A stretch of 64,000 nt of DNA from assembly GCA_036346225.1 (NCBI GenBank), contig JARFIW010001363.1:124001-188000 (forward strand), given 5' to 3'. The notes beneath the pieces were generated by a model. It did no database searches, had not been told where the DNA came from, and saw nothing but the letters and a program-made list of their open reading frames with translations. Origin of the DNA: Platerodrilus igneus (lineage: Eukaryota > Arthropoda > Insecta > Coleoptera > Lycidae). The position numbers and the translations under genes were made by a program. Below are positions 44,775 through 56,145 of this stretch, piece by piece; positions within the stretch are counted from its first letter, which is position 1; each line of letters starts with the position of its first letter.

Positions 44775-45790
44775 TTTCGTCATTAGTTTATCCATCGTGG
44801 GATTGGTTGGATGCGTACCTCCATTGATTTCTATTCTGGACTAGCCTACACATCTCCCTGAAACCTCTACAGCCTACATCTTTTACTATCTGTGTGCAGT
44901 AGTCTAATCTAGGTCTGCCTCTTCTTCTCTTTTTTCCTATCTCTGCTTCTAAAGTATTCCGCACTATTCCCTCATGCCGTAGTATGTGGCCCATTATCCT
45001 ATCTCTCCTATTTTTTACCGTTTTCCACATATTTCTTTCTTCCCCTACCATTTTTAGTACCTCTTCGTTCTTAACTTTGTCTGTCCATGATATCTTCATC
45101 ATACGCCTGTAACACCACATTTCAAAGGCTTCTACCTTTTTCTTGTCCGCTTCTCCTACTGTCCAGGCTTCACAGCCGTACAGTGCTGTGCTCCACACAT
45201 ATGTTTTAAGCAATCTTTTCCTTGTTTCTATGTTTGTGGTCTTTGAGCACAATAGTTGCTTTTTCTTGTTAAATGTAGCACGACCTTGTGCTAATCTTTG
45301 TTTTATATCTTTTGTGCTTTTCCCATCTTGCGTTATTTGGCTTCCTAGGTAGCAGAAATCCTTAACCTCTTGTAAGTTCGTGTTACATACTTGTATTCTT
45401 GTTTTTGATTTATTTTCCCCACCTTTGCAAACTAGAACTTTAGTTTTAGTTTTGTTAATTTTCATACCGTATCTCTCTGTCAGCACCGTTTCCATTTCAT
45501 TAAGAGCAGCTTCTAACTCTTCCTTGCTAGATGCTAATACCGCTATATCATCTGCAAATCTAAGCATATCAATTTTTTGTCCCTGCATAGTAATTCCAAA
45601 TGTCTTTCTGCATTTGACAGTATTAATTGCCTCTTCTATGTACAAGTTAAAAATCAATGGGGATAGGGCACATCCCTGTCTCACCCCTTTCCTAATGTTT
45701 ACTTCTCTACGTTCCTGCTCTAATTCTATTACTGCTGTTTGCTCTTTGTATAAGCTATGTATTTTTCGTATTTCGGTTTTAATGGATGTG
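44775..45790 (-). mobile_element. RTE LINE, 5'-truncated, with intact RT C-terminus
   Basis: Contains the long RT frame 44788-45684 and about 100 bp of further upstream RT sequence to about 45790. It lacks the endonuclease. The 3' end lies near 44775, about 15 bp beyond the stop. Same family as 19080-22361. Confidence 0.85.
44788..45684 (-). CDS. RTE reverse transcriptase, C-terminal 298 codons (truncated)
   Basis: Uninterrupted frame beginning MRQGCALSPLIFNLYIEEAI, then the catalytic FADDIAVLAS (FADD at 45547-45558), ERYGMKINKTKTKVLVCKG, CYLGSQITQDGKSTKDIKQR, and the Cys-containing tail TYVWSTALYGCEAWTVGEAD to SNQSHDG. It is longer and cleaner than the plus-strand copy and so is the best reference in the window for this family. 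The fingers and endonuclease are missing, so it is not a functional enzyme. The frame's Met is not the natural start. Confidence 0.88.
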   Translation of the reverse strand: MRQGCALSPLIFNLYIEEAINTVKCRKTFGITMQGQKIDMLRFADDIAVLASSKEELEAALNEMETVLTERYGMKINKTKTKVLVCKGGENKSKTRIQVCNTNLQEVKDFCYLGSQITQDGKSTKDIKQRLAQGRATFNKKKQLLCSKTTNIETRKRLLKTYVWSTALYGCEAWTVGEADKKKVEAFEMWCYRRMMKISWTDKVKNEEVLKMVGEERNMWKTVKNRRDRIMGHILRHEGIVRNTLEAEIGKKRRRGRPRLDYCTQIVKDVGCRGFREMCRLVQNRNQWRYASNQSHDG

Positions 45791-46089
45791 CGTCCGTTAT
45801 TATTGGTTTATTTTTGGGTTTGTTCTAATAATTGTAATAAGAATCTCTTACACATCAAATCTTTTTTGCTTTTTAAAGAAAATCTCTTTTACTTTTAAAG
45901 AAGGTCTCTTTAAACATTCAAGTCTCATAAAGTTTTCTCAATATAGAGTCTCGTTTTGAAAATAATTTCTTTGTAAACTACTTTCAAAAAATATATTGGC
46001 ATAAAATAAAAATAAAATCAAATGGTAATCAATTAATAAAATAATAAAACTAGCATATATCAATTATAGTTTGTGAGATTAATTGGATT

Positions 46090-46309
46090 AAGTGGAATAA
46101 ACTTACATTAATTTCTTCATCTGTTTCTTTTGTGGGCTCAATTGATGCTGTATCTTGTCCACGTTGGTTTGTGGTTGGATTCGGTCAATTTGTGTAGTTC
46201 CTCTAATCTGGTTTGGGTTCTGTCAAAATTGCGAATTGAAATTCTTGGTCACCAATCTTCCGATTTTTGGATTTTTAGTGCCTTTTTGACATCCGTTACC
46301 GCTGCGCCA
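46090..46309 (-). other. Leader of element G: PBS and splice donor
   Basis: Minus strand TGGCGCAGCGGTAACGG (46293-46309) is a tRNA-Ser-type PBS just after the LTR end. About 185 nt downstream a strong splice-donor match GTAAGT (46101-46106) follows ATGAAGAAATTAAT. In env-containing insect gypsy elements env mRNA is made by splicing from such a leader. Downstream coding sequence is absent, cut off before the RTE at 45790. Confidence 0.65.
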
Positions 46310-46830
46310 GTTAAAGTTCGGGCCTTTGGAGCGGTGTTTTTAAAAACACTTCCAAACACTTAACACATTTATTGGTTCTTAAACAGAAATTACAATGGAA
46401 TTTAGAAAAACTGTCAAAAAATAATAACTTTAATCAAAAATAATAATAATTGTATTAAGGCGGGTAGTCTAGGTAGACAACAATGCAAAAGCTGTAATAC
46501 TCCGACTGACTCAATTGAGTAGCTTGAACAACGAAGTATGGAGTTCGAAGACTGACTACCGGGCCTTGAGCTCCCGGGCTTTTTATAATCACCTGCTCCT
46601 CACACGGCTGTGGAAACTGACAAATCTCATGTCTGCTTTTCTTTTAATTCTACACTTTATTACATTGTAACAATCTTATTTCTAAGTAATTGCGGTATGT
46701 TAACCGCCTGTGACCTGCCACCTGCAGTATCACTGCCCTCTCGGATGCAAAGTTGCAAATCCGTTTTCATGAACTGCTAATAACCTCTCTGGGTTAGCCT
46801 TGTATTACATTGTTGCAATGAACTTATACT
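46310..46830 (-). repeat. LTR of element G (5' LTR, right boundary approximate)
   Basis: It ends CTTTAAC next to the PBS. It contains a canonical promoter: TATAAAAAG at 46580-46588 and an AGTCAGTC initiator at 46549-46556, about 31 nt apart, in a GC-rich block (CCCGGGAGCTC). The start is uncertain; AGTTCATT near 46829 is one candidate. No second LTR or body is seen. Confidence 0.65.
46549..46588 (-). promoter_or_regulatory. TATA plus TCAGT initiator promoter
   Basis: Minus strand TATAAAAAGCCCGGGAGC, then GTAGTCAGTC about 31 nt downstream of the TATA. This spacing and initiator (TCAGT) fit an arthropod RNA polymerase II core promoter. Confidence 0.7.
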
Positions 46831-46849
46831 TTATTTAACAATTTCAAAT

Positions 46850-47684
46850 AATTCCTATTAGATTCAATATATTCAATATATATAGATAATTTTGGGATAC
46901 ATAACTCGCGTAAATATTCGATCAAGAGTGTTTCAGGTTCGACGTGCTTTAAATTGAGACTGCCCTTTAATATCAACTCTGGGCGTTATATAGCTTTTAC
47001 TATCTACATTTGGATTGGTTTGTCCAAACAGCCTTACAAAGTGTTGTAACCAGCCATGTTTGTTTTGGACATTTCTTGTAGTTTTCAAGCTGATTTCTGA
47101 TGAAACTACTTTGAAGTTACATGTCATACTGGTATTGGCTATTGTTTTACGATCTTTGACCGCCTGCTTTGTTATCATTGTTGGACTTTAATTTAGCTTA
47201 TATCTGTTGTTTTGTGTAGATAAAGCTTTTGGAGAATTGAATAAAATAACTGATGTAATATGAGTGATGTACATCCACATGTTTTCGTAGTATTTGAAAC
47301 TTATCTTTGAAAGTGCGTTTTTATCAAAGCGCTTTATTATTCCCCCTTTATCACATGCGTAATTGCATGAAGACTTACTACGTTTTATCTTATTTCATGC
47401 GTATCTATTTTATAAACTTATTGAACGCTTCTCGACGTAGTTTAATTACATGTATAATTATTTCTCTGCTGAATATGCGTCCTATTATTGAAAGATATGC
47501 TTACTGGCATTGATTAAAGTTAATTGCGGTCCTTATATAGGGTGTTAAATGTTTGCTATCTACATAATGTGCAAATTATTTATTTTCCTGCTATATAAAT
47601 GCAGTTTTCTGATTCCTATTGCTATATACAGTTACTACGCAACCCTTACGACTCAATACACCCCTAAACAACCCCTTATCACAG
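46850..47684 (-). repeat. Diverged minus-strand LTR start (H')
   Basis: Read leftward from 47684, GCTGTGATAAGGGGTTGTTT and then GGGGTGTATTGAGTCGTAAG parallel the P2 start (TGCTATGATAATAGGGTAGT, then GGGTAGGTTAAGTCATAAGG). A short TA tract (47686-47694) sits at the start. The far end is not recognisable, so the left limit is a guess. An 81-codon open frame at 46933-47178 inside it has no known motif. Confidence 0.4.
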
Positions 47685-47697
47685 CATTATATATAAT

Positions 47698-49696
47698 GAC
47701 GTAATATGGGGTTCACGAAAAGTCATAGAACTCCAAATTTTAAAAATAAATCCCACAAAAGTATATAAGAATCCGGAAAAATAAAATTTTCCGTAAATTC
47801 ATGGTTACGTCCTATACAATACAACCGCACCTTTATTTACCGAACTGTTATGCAAGAACGCAGATTGCGCGTGTATAAATAATCACCCTGTTTGATATAA
47901 GCATATTGTAAATAAATAGCAAGTACTGTAAGTCGTGCGTGTAAAAATAATTAATTGTAAGATACCGTAAAACGCATTCATTGCAAACGTAAAATTGATC
48001 GTTTTAAAATAATTTTAAAGCCATTTATTTTACTTATTAAACATCTATACGTTTTTGATAAAAATGCATTTGATTTGCTGTAAATAGCATAAAAGAGTAC
48101 TAGCTTTACACTTTTAGTCAAAAAACTACAATCAACGTGTATTTTAAACCCCTTTGCATTAAAGAGCAATTAAAGTTTAAACTAATTACACCGTAGATAA
48201 CAGCAATTCATTTTAAATAGAAAAGTTTCTAGAACACAAAAGTATGAGTCATCGGTATTTAAAAATACTCAAAATTGTATAAATATATTAATAAATCAAC
48301 ATTTTATTCCTAGAAGCGGCCCGATTATTAAAAAAACCTGCAAAATCCCGGAAATAACTAATAAAATAATTTATTTTTTTAGCATTAGTATGCGACGCTA
48401 CAATAATAGTATCTCTAAGACAAGGATATATAGAGAGCGTCACGGATAACTGGAATCAGATAATTAGATAACAAATAACCATGATTTTAGACACTAATTG
48501 GTTTTCCGAGATATCTTGAATCATAATGTTCCACATTTTTTTAGTAAACTTCTGGAAACAGATTAATTTGTATATAAAGAAGGGTTTGGCAAGGAAAGAT
48601 TGATATATTCATTAAATTTCAATAAGTTCATTCCGTAATTAGATTTGAGCGCGAAATGTTATTTTAAGTCGCAAGCTGTTGCAATGCGGAAATAGTATTT
48701 GAGTATGCAGTAGCATATTGTAATTTAATAGTGGCAAAGTTGCAATGAATAAAGAAGCACTGTTCTAAACACAACTTACAACGAAAAATTAAAGTTGTTA
48801 ATTACAAGAGAGAAAGTTCTTCAAGGTAACGCTATTTTTAAAGATCGTACTAATTAATCGGGAAGAAGATTTAACCAGGAATGTACTTTGGTAATTGTAA
48901 TTAAAATAAGAATTTTTAATATGGAGAATCATGTAAGCTGGTTTGATGTCAATTTAAAATAAGAAGAGATGTTATTACGAGGAACGCTTTGGTGGATTCT
49001 GCAAGTATCACTTTTAGATTTAATATTAACTGATTTATATTTAATGTAAGGTATAATAATAAGTGTTAATCATATAATAATTTTATGTAAAGGGTTTTAC
49101 TAAGAGAATTTGTTACCAGAGTTTGAAATACTCTGACCTTCTAATGGATTATCTGTCAAGAATTTTTTCTGGCCAAAACAAATCTTACAAGCATGGAAAT
49201 AATCATAACCAGATAATCCATCTTCAAAAGAATAAGTTTAATTCTGTACATTTAAAATAAGGTAAGCAAGAATTTTTGTTTGTAATTAATAATTCTAAAA
49301 ATTATTTTATGTTTGAAAGAAACAATGTTGTAAATGTTCTAAAAGCTTTTGTATGAGAGAGAATAATTAATACTGTATAAATGCTTTGTAATATTGATGT
49401 TTGATTTCATTTTGAAAACGCCGTCAGTTCCGTTGAGCTAGTCAGACAAAATTAGAAAAGTAGGTAAATGAATAATTTCAAGTTTAACAAATTGCTGTAT
49501 CTGTATCACAGCACCCTTTTAATAACGTTCCAAAACGGGCCCTTGACAGCACCTTTCTGTGGCACCTCGACGTGCGACCACCTTCATATCGCACCTCAAA
49601 GTGCGGCCATCTTCATATCACTTTTCAGCGACGCTCTCAACACCAACTTTGTCATAGCACCTTTTTAGCGGCACCACAAAGCTAGGTATTGCACAT

Positions 49697-49698
<2 letters not shown>
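47698..49698 (+). repeat. Diverged plus-strand LTR (H)
   Basis: It ends at the (TA)n array that starts element A. A GGGTTCACGAAAAGTCATAG start block, TAAAACGCATTC (47969), TATATAAA at 48571-48578, a CAAGGTAACG donor-like site near 48820, GTTGAGCTAGTCAG (49431) and a terminal CACCTCAAAGTGCGGCC / CATATCAC tandem tract (49540-49690) appear in the same order as in P1, P2 and A. Divergence is high, so this rests on the order of weak landmarks. Confidence 0.45.

Positions 49699-49740
<42 letters not shown>
49699..49740. repeat. (TA)n array, left border of element A
   Basis: About 41 bp of TA directly abutting the 5' LTR of A. Confidence 0.95.
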
Positions 49741-49742
<2 letters not shown>

Positions 49743-51422
49743 CTGAAATTATAGAGTTAATTTAGGGGTAGGTTAAGTCATAGTGGTCGTAGAATAATCA
49801 AAAGAAACTCCCAAGTAACAAAAGCTCATAATTACAGATATTAGAAGAGTAAATAGGTAATTATTAATATTATTAGTTAAGAATACACTGTATATAGCAG
49901 TACAAGCGATTAGAACACATATCCAAGAGTAGCTACGAGCAAAGATAAGAATTCAAAAATGTAAAAAACGCATTGAAATTAAATCAGTGAAAAACCTGTA
50001 TGAATTGGCTAAATAAATATTCAAAAAGTGCGTTAATATATCACCTTAAACGCACGCAGAAATTATGCATTATTTTAAAAGCGTACGTAATCTAAAAGTA
50101 TCACATTTGTTCAAAAATCCAATTTAATTAAGAAATAAACAAACACCAAATTTATTCCATTCAGATTAGAATAAGCCCAACAACAACAGTACGTGATTTG
50201 TTGAACGAAAATTCCTAGGATTTTTAAATCAAATGTGAGGTATTATAATGAATTACGTGACATTCTTAGCATTGCTTCATGCAATTGAACTACACAATTG
50301 GTAAAGTTTCCCAAAATAACAAGAGATAAGACACTTGGTCTCACCCAGCACGTAAAGTCAACGAATCGCAAACAAAAAGGGCCGATCCTACAAATATCAT
50401 TACAATTGAATATCAAGTTAGTATACTTTAGAAGATAGGCAGTCACTATACTTAAAAGTGCTAAATATTTACGTGAACAGTAAATTAAATTAAAGTGAAA
50501 AGAGTGTGTAAATGTGCAAGCGAGCCGTACTTCTAAAAACGTAAGTAGATCAGATTTAGTAAAATTATACCATTTCTAATAATAAATAAAACAGGGCTTT
50601 TAATCACCATTTTAATTACCATCTTAATTACCATCTCAATTTCAATCTAAATCACCATCTTAATTACAATCTTAAATTGCAATCGAAATAACGATCCTAA
50701 TAAAGATCTTGTTACGATTCCTGTTAATTACGATTTTAAATACAATTTTGGATACGAGACTCTGGAGAATGCTACCTGTTCAAGCAATTTGATAATCTCT
50801 GAAAATGGTAAATATTTTATTACGGAAATGAAAAACCTTCCATTGGAATAAACTCACCAATAACGATTTAGATACTAATTTGGTTGGATGTCGACTTCAA
50901 TTCTGGGGAATGCAGAGCACCTACTGAACCACTTCAGGTTAGATATTTTGATATGATTTATTTCTAAAAACTGTTTTTATCTCAATAATAATTCAAAGTG
51001 TAAGAGTCGACAAATTGAGATTTCTTATATAAATTTATGAAAAGTAATAGACATCTTAAAACGTTTCAAAAGGTCTCTAAATATAATAACAAGCTCGTTT
51101 TGCTGGATTGATTTTCTAAAAATCTGACAGATGTAAATAATTTAAAAAGGGAGAAGATATTTAAAAAGGTTGTAAATATTTAATCATTATACTGTGTATT
51201 GTAGAATTGCTTTATTCAACTGAATCAGCTAGTCGAGGCAAAGAATATTATAAATTAACATTTTTACAAGTGCTTGAGTAATAAAGAAATAAATCACGAC
51301 ATAAATATGACAAGCCCAAATTGTGGCGCTCGACTATCATAGCATAAATATGCTCGACCCAATCGTGGGGCTAAATATTAATAAAATAACAAGGGGCTAA
51401 CAGGTAAATATCATAGTAAATA
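49741..51422 (+). repeat. 5' LTR of element A
   Basis: It begins TGCTGAAATTATAG after the (TA)n array and ends ATCATAGTAAATA at the PBS. It carries the GTAAGT donor at 50541-50546, a decayed TATA (TACAAATA at 50389), AT-rich tandem units at 50600-50720 and PBS-like units at 51314 and 51357. Confidence 0.92.
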
Positions 51423-51446
51423 TGGCGACCCAAAGCTAGGGGCGAG
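51423..51446 (+). other. Primer binding site of element A
   Basis: TGGCGACCCAAAGCTAGGGG directly follows the 5' LTR. It starts with the invariant TGG and resembles a decayed tRNA-Lys-type PBS. The same core occurs repeatedly within the preceding 110 bp of LTR. Confidence 0.6.
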
Positions 51447-51653
51447 AACACCACTAAAACTAAATTAAAATTGATAAGGAAATTAAAAATTTGAAAGTTT
51501 GTAGGAGCGAGAAATTTAGAATTTAAATTTGTAAAAGTACGAATAAAAATTTAATTTAAAAGGGTTAGGAATTTAAAAACTGAAGGAATTTGAAATCCTA
51601 ATAATAATCAAAATTTAAAAAGTGATAAACGAATTAGGAAGACCAGAGAGGCA

Positions 51654-52994
51654 TTGAGAAACCAAGGGGTTGAAATAGGGTCACAAGAAAGTGTAATTCT
51701 ACAAGATACATCAAATGAAATGCAAGGACAACGATTGACGCGGAGTCAAAGCAAGGAACAACAGACGTCGCAACAATCGGAGATGATGCAAATCTTATTA
51801 GCGTTAACGACAAACATGGATGAAAGCGAAGAGGCCATTAAAAACCAGATTAAAGAGAATGGAGAAAAGTTAGGTGCAGAAATAAAAATTATAAGTAACG
51901 GATTAAAGGAAAGTAACCAAACGATCGCGGAAATGCAAGTACACTTTGAAAATAAATTCTCTAGAATGATGGATGATGTAGATAAAGTTAGAGACGAGGT
52001 TTGGAAAGTAAAACTAGATCAAGAAAAATCTGAAAAAGAAACAAATGACCGAATTACAGATTTAGGTAAAAAGATGCGGGAAATTCAAGGAAACTGTGAA
52101 TTAGGACTTACGGATGTAAATAGAGAGTTAGGTAGTTTGAAACCAGAATTTGAAAATGTGGGTAGAAATCAGGGATTGCAACACACTAGGATAAATAGAC
52201 CGGAAATTTCAGTAGAACAGTATTCCAAATTTTATGGAGACAACAAAATAAATCCTAAAGTATTTCTAAACAATATAAGAAAACTAATACAGGGTCAATG
52301 TTGAAAGGAAGCGCGGAGACATGGTTTGATTTAATAGAAAACGAAATCGGGACATTTCAAGAGTTTGAAAGTAGGTTTTTGAGAAAATTTTGGGGGGATA
52401 ATCAACAATACAAGGCGCGAGATAATTTAATTACGGGAAAATATAATCAAAATTTAGGGATGAGCAGAGAAATATACGCTATACAAAAATTCAGTCTAGC
52501 GAAGCAATTAGATCCGCCGATGGAAGAATCTCAAATCATAAAATACTTAGCGGGACATTTTGGAGAAGAAATAAGACATTATGTAATGATTCAAAATATA
52601 GTAAACGGAGATTTTCTTAGAATATTTACAACGTTGTGGTGAGTTAGGACAAAGTCGTGTAGTGGAAGGTAGGATGGCACTAAGACAGTGAGAAAATTTA
52701 AGCAGATTGCAAAGAAACACAGAAAACAATAGATCAAATAATAGGGGAAATTATGAGGGACAATTTTATAGAAACAATCACAATAACTACTATCATAATA
52801 ATTTTCGAAGGAACTGGAACACAAGAGATACTCCAAGAAGAGAAGCAGAGCGGACGAATCACGACAGAAATATAAATCAGTGTACGCTACAAACACAACA
52901 TCGGGAACAAGCAGCACAACCTACAAGAATGAACCGTACCTATGCAGAAGTTACGAGTCAGGCGAGACCATCTACGTCGAATCAGGATTTTTGA
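51654..52994 (+). pseudogene. Gag of element A
   Basis: The structural polyprotein. The first frame (51654-52304) holds an acidic and Lys-rich coiled-coil N-terminus, then VEQYSKFYGDNKINPKVFLN. After a short deletion and frameshift near 52300, a second frame (52298-52642) carries the retrotransposon gag core (GSAETWFDLIENEIGTFQEF, LRKFWGD, then ARDNLITGKYNQNLGMSREI). Further frame changes near 52610 lead to an Asn/Arg/Tyr-rich basic region (52707-52994). There is no CCHC zinc knuckle. Compared with C, about 15-20 residues are missing at the first break. ATG 51654 is the best start: the frame runs 216 codons and the leader upstream has no coding signal. Confidence 0.85.
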
Positions 52995-53082
52995 AGGAGG
53001 ACAAACCAAGTAAGCCCTTAAAAATAAATGGATACGAACACCAGCGTGAATATATAAAATGTGAAATGGAAAAGGAAATGAA

Positions 53083-56000
53083 TTAAAGCTTATTAGCGAT
53101 AATTAAATTAAGAATTGGAAATAGTCGAGGTGGAACACTCATTGATACGGGAGCTAAAGCGTCGTTAGTGTCTGAGCACTTTGTTAAACGGGAAAAATTA
53201 ATAGGAAGCATGCTGCCCATAAGGAAAATTAATGTAATAGCACCAAACAGCAAGAGATTTGCAAATGTGAGCAAAATAATAATTCTGGAATGTGAAATGG
53301 GTAAGATAAAGTTTGAAACTGAGTTTATAATAGTGCCGGGGTTAAGAGTAGATGCAATATTTGGTATGGACATAATAGATAAGTTGGATTTAAAAATAAA
53401 TGCCGAAGGAAAGGCAATAGAGGTAAAGGGGGAATATATAAAATGGGATGTGAGGAGAGCATTGAAGTCGAAGGAGACTGTATAAATATTAATAAATTTG
53501 AGGGTGAAGTTGATATAAAGGGGGATATTGATGATAATATAAAATGTTCAGAAGAAGTAAAAGATAGGGTAGAGGCATTGTTAATAAAGAATTCAGAACT
53601 AATAGGATCAGAATCCAGAAAAACAACGGGTGATGTGCATAAATTAGAAGTCGTAAATATGGAGCCGTTTAACACAAAGCTATAACCTATTCCAGCAGCG
53701 TATAGGGATAGAGTGAAGGTAGAGATAGATCAGATGCTAAGTGAGGGTATCATTGAGAAGGCAAACACGCATTTTGTTAATCCATTGGTTGTTAAAAAGA
53801 ATGATGACAGCATCAGATTATGTTTGGATGCTAGGAAAATAAATAAAAGAACCAAACCTCAATACAGCAGTCCACCAACTATGGATACAATTTTAGCAAC
53901 AATAGGTAATAAGAAAATATTTTCTAAAATTGACTTAAAGAATTCATTTTGTCTTATTCCACTGGAACGTGAATCCAGGAAATATACGAGTTTTTCGATA
54001 GAAGGGCAAATTTATCAATTTAAAGTGGTTCCTTTTGGTTTGTCTTCAAGTACGGATGCAATAGTAAAAGCTATGCAGTGTATATTGGGACCATATGAAG
54101 AATTCTGCATACATTATGTGGATGATGTTTTAATTTTTAGTGATGACAAAGAACAACATTTCGTACATTTTGAACGGATCCTGTTAGAACTAAACTTAGC
54201 AGGACTAAATATGAAGAAGTGTGAATTTTTCCAAGAAAAGGTAAAATTTTTGGGATATCAAATTAATAATGAGGGCATATTCATGAACAAAAGTAGACTA
54301 TCAGAAATACTAGAATATCCTAGACCAAGAAATATACGCACTCTAAGAGCCTTTTTGGGAGTAATGAACTTCTATAAAAAGTTTATTCCGTCATTTTCAT
54401 GGAAAGTTATTCCATTATTTGCTTTGTTGAAAAAAGGGGTTAATTGGTCGTGGAATAAGGCTCATGAAGAGGCATATCGTAGCCTAATAAATCAGTTTTA
54501 TGAGCAAGTTATTTTGAGACACCCAGACTTCTCAAAGGAATTTATGGTACGCACGGATGCATCAGATAATGTTTTAGCCGCGCAATTATATCAAATCCAG
54601 GATGATATAGAGGTACCCATCTCGTTCATATCTAGAACTCTCAAAAAGCATGAACTGAATTATACAATAGAGTGAGAAGGAAATGGCAACAGTAGTCTTC
54701 GCAATCACGAGACTAAAATTCTACCTGATGGGAAGACACTTCATAGTTGAAACAGACCATTCCGCTTTGTGTTCACTACTCAACACTAGATTTACAAACA
54801 ATAGAATATACAGATGGGGTCCTCTACTACAAGATTTTGATTTCGAGATCAGATATATAAAAGGTAAAAATAATATTGTAGCAGATGCTCTTAGCAGAAA
54901 TAAGATAAATAATAATTTAAATTCAAATGACATATTTGTGGCAATGCATAACTTAGTGAGAGATGAGTCGATATTTTCACATGGGAGAATTTTGGCAATG
55001 CAGGAAAATGATGAATGGATACGAAATATAAAAGATAGGTTAAAGGTAGATCCAAATTATAAGCAGTTTAAAAATATTAAGGGTTTTCTTATGAAATACT
55101 TAAATGGTGAAAACCTGTATGTGCTTAAGAAGGAATTGGCTGCATCAATCATAAAAGAATTACATATCTCATATGGACATTTGGGAATTAGAAAACTGTG
55201 GTTAATGTTTCGAGGAAATTTCTATGCACAGAGGAACCTGGGACTCATAAAAGAAACAGTAAGCACGTGTCATCTTTGCATGCTGGGTAAATACAAGAAC
55301 CATGTTAATCAGAACATTATTCAAAGCATTCAGGTGGACAATCCATTAGACCTAATTGTGGTAGACTACCTAAGTAATTTGGTACCCAGTAGGAAGAAAT
55401 ATAAACATGTCCTAGTGATAGTAGACGTATTCTCAAAGTACACAAAGTTATTCCTTACTAGAGATTGTAACACAGGAGAGCCGATCAGAAAACTAAAACA
55501 ATTCATCGCAGAAGAAAGAAAATTCAAAAGAATACTGGCGGACAACGCAACATACTTTAATAATGCTAGGTTTGTGTCACACTGGGAAACCAACAAATAG
55601 GGGTTGTTTTCTGTAGCATCCGTCATCCTCAAGGCAATCCTGCAGAGAGATACATTCAGGAGACCGGCAAGTTTTTGCGCATGATAGCATACCAGGATCA
55701 TCGAAGTTGGGAAATAAATTTGCCAAAGGTTGAACGGTTTATAAATCATACACCACATACAGTCACCGAAGAGTCTCCCATAACTTTAATAAGGAAGGTG
55801 TACCCGGATAGGCCCTGGGAAATTACAACAAGAGAGGAAGACTTAGAGAGAAAACTACATATAGTCAGGGGAAGGGTACAGGAAAGAGCACGAAAGTACG
55901 TGGACAAAATGAACGAAAAGATAAAGAGAAGAACTACATTCCAAATAGAAGACAAGGTAATTATCAAAAATCTAAGGGTAGGAAGAAGACACCTACATAC

Positions 56001-56145
56001 ATGTGCCAAGTTACACTTACCCTACATAAGTCCATTTCTGATAAACAAGGTCATAGGGGAGAACACGTACGAACTAAAGGAGGTAGACTCAGACGTGATC
56101 AAGGGAAAATTTCATGTATATTTAATGTATCACTACAAGGAATAG
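53083..56145 (+). pseudogene. Pol of element A (protease, RT, RNase H, integrase)
   Basis: The protease has the active site LIDTGAKASLVSE (Asp codon 53144-53146). A frameshift lies near 53440 and an in-frame stop at 53683. RT runs 53713-54675 (NPLVVKKNDDSIRLCLDARK, FSKIDLKNSF, VVPFGLSSS) with catalytic YVDD at 54115-54126, followed by LGYQINNEGI and RNase H (RTDASDN). A one-base insertion near 54674 breaks RNase H. The next frame, 54683-55600, has ETDHSALCSLL, ADALSR, the integrase zinc region (SYGHLGIRKL and CHLCMLGKY), and two catalytic Asp (55363 and 55541). A frameshift near 55585 follows, then the Glu (55645) 35 residues after the second Asp, and a last frame, 55675-56145. All catalytic residues survive. 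Confidence 0.9.

Noticed and set aside
45143..45898. Plus-strand frames up to 172 codons
   Set aside because: Antisense shadows of the minus-strand RTE reverse transcriptase at 44788-45684.
46933..47178. 81-codon minus-strand frame that looks more protein-like than most
   Set aside because: No recognisable motif, no neighbouring exon signal, and it falls in a region with LTR-like ends. Not enough to call a gene.
49141..49225. 13-bp inverted repeat (ATGGATTATCTG and its complement) about 65 bp apart
   Set aside because: Too short and isolated to support a transposon or structured RNA; probably chance in AT-rich DNA.
52547..52917. Minus-strand frames opposite gag of element A
   Set aside because: Shadows of the Asn/Arg-rich gag tail; composition only.
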